The notes below the pieces were generated by a model. It made no database searches and was not told where the DNA came from. It was given only the letters and a program-made list of their open reading frames with translations. A program made the position numbers and the translations under genes. This document shows positions 48,676 through 51,604 of a stretch of DNA of 51,604 bases, piece after piece; the first letter of the stretch is position 1; the number at the start of each line of letters is the position of its first letter. The stretch covers positions 1-51,604 of the forward strand of contig JAFSJX010000029.1 of assembly GCA_017449285.1 (NCBI GenBank), given 5' to 3'. Origin of the DNA: Treponema sp. Lineage in GTDB: Bacteria; Spirochaetota; Spirochaetia; Treponematales; Treponemataceae.

Positions 48676-48757
48676 TTCAATTTTTTGTTGAATTTCACTT
48701 GTATTCATATTCAATTTTTTGTTGAATTTCACTTGTATTCATATTCAATTTTTTGTA
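48676..48757 (+). repeat. 34-bp tandem repeat upstream of the DUF4143 ATPase
   Basis: The unit starts at 48676, 48710 and 48744 (third copy partial). Each unit has TTCAATTTTTTGTTGAA, an inverted TTCAA/TTGAA pair, then TTTCACTTGTATTCATA. It ends beside the -10-like TAAAAT of the ATPase gene. Confidence 0.85.
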
Positions 48758-48791
48758 AAATCTATGTAAAGTCCGTTTATGGGAGAATCTT

Positions 48792-50138
48792 ATGACTTTA
48801 CACAGAAAGGCGTACGAAAATTTAAAAGAATGGAAGAATTCAAAAAATACTTCAAAGGCAATCATCATAAAAGGTGCGCGCCGTGTCGGAAAAAGTTTTC
48901 TTGCAGAATGTTTTGCCCAAAATGAATACAAGTCATATCTCCTCATAGATTTTGCAAGCCCCAAGAACGGCACATTGAAGATTTTCGAAAATTACGGGAA
49001 CAAAGACAGCCTGAACGATTTTTTCAATCAGCTTTCGGTTTTGTACGGTGTTTTCCTGCATGAACATGAATCGGTCATCATCTTTGACGAGATTCAAAAA
49101 TATCCGAAAGCCCGTGAACTCATAAAATATCTGGTTGCGGACGGCAGGTATGATTACATTGAGACAGGCTCGCTCATTTCCATAAAAAAGAATGTCAAGG
49201 ACATTGTGATTCCATCCGAAGAAGAGCCATTTGAACTTCATCCGCTTGATTTCGAGGAATTTTTGCAGGCAACAGACGACACGGTGACAATTCCTTTTCT
49301 AAAAGACGCTTTTGAAAACAAAAAACCTCTCGGCAACATGCTGAAGCCCATAATGGACAAATTCAGAAATTATATGATTGTGGGCGGAATGCCTCAGGCG
49401 GTCGTAGAATTTGTAGAATCAGGGAATATTGCGAATGTCGAAAAGGTCAAGCGGGGAATCATTAAACTGTACCGCGAGGATATCGCAAAGTATGCGGAAG
49501 GTTATGTTGCAGAAGCAACGGCAATCTTCAATTCAATTCCTTCGCTTTTGGCACACCACGACAAAAAAATCAAATACTCATCTTTGGGCGAGGGCGACAG
49601 ATTTTCCAGCTACAAGGATGCGATTCACTGGATTGCCGATTCGATGGTCGGAAACCTTTGCGTAGGAACTGACGAGCCAGACATCTTCGCAGGATTTACG
49701 GTTCAGCCCTCAAAACTAAAGTGCTACATGGAAGACACAGGCATTTTGCTCACCCTTGCCGCAGGAGAAAATTATCTGACTAGCGAATTATACAAATCTT
49801 TTATGCTCGGAAAAATTTCCGTGAACAAAGGCATGATGACGGAGAACATGATTGCTCAAATTCTTGCGGCGAACAATCACCCACTGCGATTCTATGAAAA
49901 TATCGTTGAATCAAACGGGAAAAAAACAAAATATGAGGTGGATTTTCTGCTCAGAAGCGGCGACAAAGTTGTTCCAATCGAAGTAAAAAGCGGGAACATC
50001 AAAGAACACAAGTCGCTTGACTATTACCAGAAGAAATTCAAGTCGGTGGCGAAAAAAGGAATCGTGCTTACAAAAGGTGATTTGCGAGTGACAGAAGATT
50101 ACTTGTATCTTCCGCTATTCATGGCGATTTTTTTGTAA
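48792..50138 (+). CDS. AAA ATPase with DUF4143 domain (448 aa)
   Basis: The N-terminal AAA domain has Walker A IIIKGARRVGKSFLAE and Walker B VIIFDEIQKYPKAR. YIETGSLISI is a sensor-like segment. The middle holds a winged-helix-like region (GIIKLYREDIAKYAE). The C-terminal DUF4143 domain ends in EVDFLLRSGDKVVPIEVKSG, a PD-(D/E)XK-like nuclease fold. This family is widespread in gut bacteria and spirochaetes. It is thought to be linked to mobile elements or defence, but its function is unknown. GGGAG precedes the start. The 34-bp repeats just upstream may be its operator. Confidence 0.92.
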   Translation: MTLHRKAYENLKEWKNSKNTSKAIIIKGARRVGKSFLAECFAQNEYKSYLLIDFASPKNGTLKIFENYGNKDSLNDFFNQLSVLYGVFLHEHESVIIFDEIQKYPKARELIKYLVADGRYDYIETGSLISIKKNVKDIVIPSEEEPFELHPLDFEEFLQATDDTVTIPFLKDAFENKKPLGNMLKPIMDKFRNYMIVGGMPQAVVEFVESGNIANVEKVKRGIIKLYREDIAKYAEGYVAEATAIFNSIPSLLAHHDKKIKYSSLGEGDRFSSYKDAIHWIADSMVGNLCVGTDEPDIFAGFTVQPSKLKCYMEDTGILLTLAAGENYLTSELYKSFMLGKISVNKGMMTENMIAQILAANNHPLRFYENIVESNGKKTKYEVDFLLRSGDKVVPIEVKSGNIKEHKSLDYYQKKFKSVAKKGIVLTKGDLRVTEDYLYLPLFMAIFL

Positions 50139-50197
50139 TCTTTTCAAAAACGCCACGCTGCCCGCTCCGCTTCCATGCATCCCAGAATGCCGCACGG

Positions 50198-51124
50198 CTA
50201 CTCGCTTTTCTTCCATGCATACAGAAATTCCAGCATGAACTGCTGCACGTCGCCGAACCACTTTTTCTGGAAGCGGCAGGCTTCTTTTCCGATGTAGCGG
50301 AAATGCCAGCATTCCCACATGTAGCCAGTAACATCCTCGTAGCCGCGCGGAAAACTGAGACTCCAGCCATAGTCCGCGGCGTGGCTGTATACCCACTTTC
50401 CCATTTTTGTGTCGCCCCAGTCGTCTGTGATTGAGCCAAAATCAACCGCCACACCCAACTGGTGCTGGCTTGTTCCCGGTCGCGCGCTGTACCGCTCGGC
50501 TAATTCCAAACCGTCCTCTTTTACATAACGGTTAAAAAGCCGCTCCTGATAGGCGTATGAGCGGTATGTCGAGCTGACCATGAGTTTTATGCCGTCCTGC
50601 AACGCCGCGCGGGAAAGGTCTTCCAAAGCATGGTAGGCTTCGGGGCGCAGGGACAAATCGTTCCGGCTCACGTTCCACAAATCGTTTCCTTTTACGGGCA
50701 TCAAGTCCTTGGGAACGTAGTCCGCACCGATGTTGTGTTTTTTGTCAATCAAATAGAACAGGGTCACATCATCCGCTCGGAAGTTTTTTTCTACTGCCAA
50801 AACTGTGCGCAAGTCCGCCAAAAATTCCTGCGGATTACCGTTGGGAATCGCTTCTTTTGCCCGCTCGCTCATGCCGCTCAAAACACGACCGAGCCGTGCG
50901 ACTTCGGGGGAAACGACAGCCTCATGGGAAGAGATGCTTTCATTCCTTTCAGATACCGATTTTTTTGCAGGGGCGGCAGTCGCTTTTGAACAAGATGAAA
51001 GCAGCGCACAAAAAAGCACTGCACAGGCACAAAAAAGCAAAACGTTTCGCCTGTACCCAGAATCCGTTCCCAAACACGCTACATCTAATTTGCAGTATGC
51101 GACATCTTGCGGCAGATTTTTCAT
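50198..51124 (-). CDS. D-alanyl-D-alanine carboxypeptidase, M15/VanY type, lipoprotein (308 aa)
   Basis: The M15B metalloprotease motifs are present: SSTYRSYAYQERLF, SARPGTSQHQLGVAVDFGS (HxxxxxxD zinc ligands) and YMWECWHFRYIG (Glu and His). It trims the terminal D-Ala from peptidoglycan stem peptides. An N-terminal hydrophobic segment ends in LLSSC, a lipobox. It is preceded by about 26 polar residues, which is long for a signal peptide, so an internal start is possible. The ATG lies 1 nt after the STAS gene stop, so the two are probably coupled. Confidence 0.9.
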   Translation of the reverse strand: MKNLPQDVAYCKLDVACLGTDSGYRRNVLLFCACAVLFCALLSSCSKATAAPAKKSVSERNESISSHEAVVSPEVARLGRVLSGMSERAKEAIPNGNPQEFLADLRTVLAVEKNFRADDVTLFYLIDKKHNIGADYVPKDLMPVKGNDLWNVSRNDLSLRPEAYHALEDLSRAALQDGIKLMVSSTYRSYAYQERLFNRYVKEDGLELAERYSARPGTSQHQLGVAVDFGSITDDWGDTKMGKWVYSHAADYGWSLSFPRGYEDVTGYMWECWHFRYIGKEACRFQKKWFGDVQQFMLEFLYAWKKSE

Positions 51125-51125
51125 T

Positions 51126-51452
51126 TCAGCGGACTTCCGTTACCGAGCGAATCAAATGGAATGTGTCGGAAAAGCCGGTGTCGTCAACTGCCTCGCGAAC
51201 AGCATTCGACATATTCATCAGATAAAGCCGATGTCCTGTTTCTTCACCGTCATTAAATCCCGCCATAATGATTCCCATGCCAGTTGAATCAATCGCAGAC
51301 ACGTTGGCAAGGTCAAGCACTAGATTCGTCTTTTTTACATAGTCATACACTTTCGTCTGAAATTCCGTCGCCGTGTAAGAATCAATCACGCCAGTCAATT
51401 CCAAAAGAATATAGTTCGCGCCGTTTTTTTCCCAAATCGTCAATTGTTCCAT
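51126..51452 (-). CDS. STAS-domain protein, anti-sigma factor antagonist type (108 aa)
   Basis: Residues 5-100 form a STAS domain: GANYILLELTGVIDSYTATEFQTKV, LVLDLANVSAIDSTGMGIIMAG and YLMNMSNAVREAVDDTGFSDTF. The Ser of VSAIDSTGMG is the usual phosphorylation site in SpoIIAA-type antagonists. No anti-sigma kinase gene is in view, so its partner is unknown. GAGGAGG lies 5 nt before the ATG. It is cotranscribed with the carboxypeptidase gene. Its leader is a tandem repeat. Confidence 0.92.
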   Translation of the reverse strand: MEQLTIWEKNGANYILLELTGVIDSYTATEFQTKVYDYVKKTNLVLDLANVSAIDSTGMGIIMAGFNDGEETGHRLYLMNMSNAVREAVDDTGFSDTFHLIRSVTEVR

Positions 51453-51463
51453 TCATTCCTCCT

Positions 51464-51604
51464 CATGCAAACGCCCCGACCTTGGTCGGGACAAAATGGC
51501 AACTCAGAACGCGTCACGCACAACGCAATTTCCTGCCTCCCCATGCAAACGCCCCGACCTTGGTCGGGACAAAATGGCAACTCAGAACGCGTCACGCACA
51601 ACGC
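51464..51604 (-). repeat. 78-bp direct repeat in the leader of the STAS gene
   Basis: A 63-bp segment at 51464-51526 recurs exactly at 51542-51604 (window end), with 15 bp between. Each copy has CCCGACC and GGTCGGG, a 7-bp hairpin with a TT loop. The period of 78 is a multiple of three, and the minus strand is open through both copies (26-residue unit, for example ALCVTRSELPFCPDQGRG) to a TGA inside the STAS gene. Confidence 0.85.

Noticed and set aside
48695..48973. Minus-strand frame over the 34-bp repeats
   Set aside because: It overlaps the start of the DUF4143 ATPase gene in antisense and its first residues only reflect the repeat.
51464..51604. Possible CRISPR array at the right end
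   Set aside because: The identical part is 63 bp with a 15-bp spacer, outside CRISPR dimensions, and no cas genes are present.

Overview
The window looks like a chromosomal segment of a host-associated, gut or rumen type Treponema (Spirochaetota). This is an inference. It rests on the YegP/DUF1508 and DUF1566 lipoproteins, an Rpn-type nuclease tail, poly-G tracts placed as in treponemal phase-variable loci, a spirochaete-style chemotaxis pair (cheR-cheB), a FliL-like protein, a GH5 endoglucanase lipoprotein, and packed housekeeping genes on both strands.

Layout. 1-404: end of an Rpn-family nuclease gene and a second, stand-alone copy of its C-terminal region. 467-4099: a very large surface lipoprotein gene whose promoter spacer holds a G8 tract. 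4192-7003: an MBL-fold hydrolase and a c-di-GMP EAL protein with a dead GGDEF domain, overlapping tail to tail. 7182-14675: topoisomerase IV-type parE and parC, split by an AT-richer restriction-modification cassette (two paralogous m5C methyltransferases plus an HNH endonuclease). 14679-21704: hslO, guaA, yegP and a probable metN-metI-ppaC operon. 21720-23670: repeat-rich DNA with a DUF1566 protein and a frame-disrupted, probably phase-variable envelope protein. 23674-28897: prepilin peptidase, a two-TM sensor with a long acidic repeat domain, a FliL-like protein, a LysM/M23 endopeptidase and rlmE. 29190-37981: prenyl synthase/TPR/RseC-like operon, cheR-cheB, a small export protein, a HAD phosphatase, a second MBL hydrolase, tRNA-Arg(CCU), and a run of small membrane, ASCH and aminotransferase-like proteins. 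38115-41705: rpmB, a MATE transporter and the GH5 endoglucanase. 41747-45780 is an accessory island: a HAD pseudogene, a DUF4160/DUF2442 pair, a twice-frameshifted InlB-repeat/DUF1566 lipoprotein gene, a truncated ATPase gene, a Phd/VapC-type toxin-antitoxin pair and dispersed hairpin repeats. 45857-51604: leuS, a DUF4143 ATPase, a VanY-type carboxypeptidase and a STAS protein, ending in a 78-bp tandem repeat.

Three patterns run through the window. (1) At least ten genes on both strands have a TATA(C/A/G)T box ending only 6-7 nt before the ATG and no Shine-Dalgarno sequence, so they are probably leaderless. (2) Homopolymer tracts (G8, G8, A8, G10) lie where length changes could switch expression of surface proteins. 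(3) Many convergent genes overlap or nearly touch at their 3' ends, leaving no room for terminators between them. The best candidates for undescribed biology are the leaderless promoter class, the two homopolymer-controlled envelope loci, the ParE histone-like tail, the stand-alone Rpn tail and the dispersed hairpin element family.
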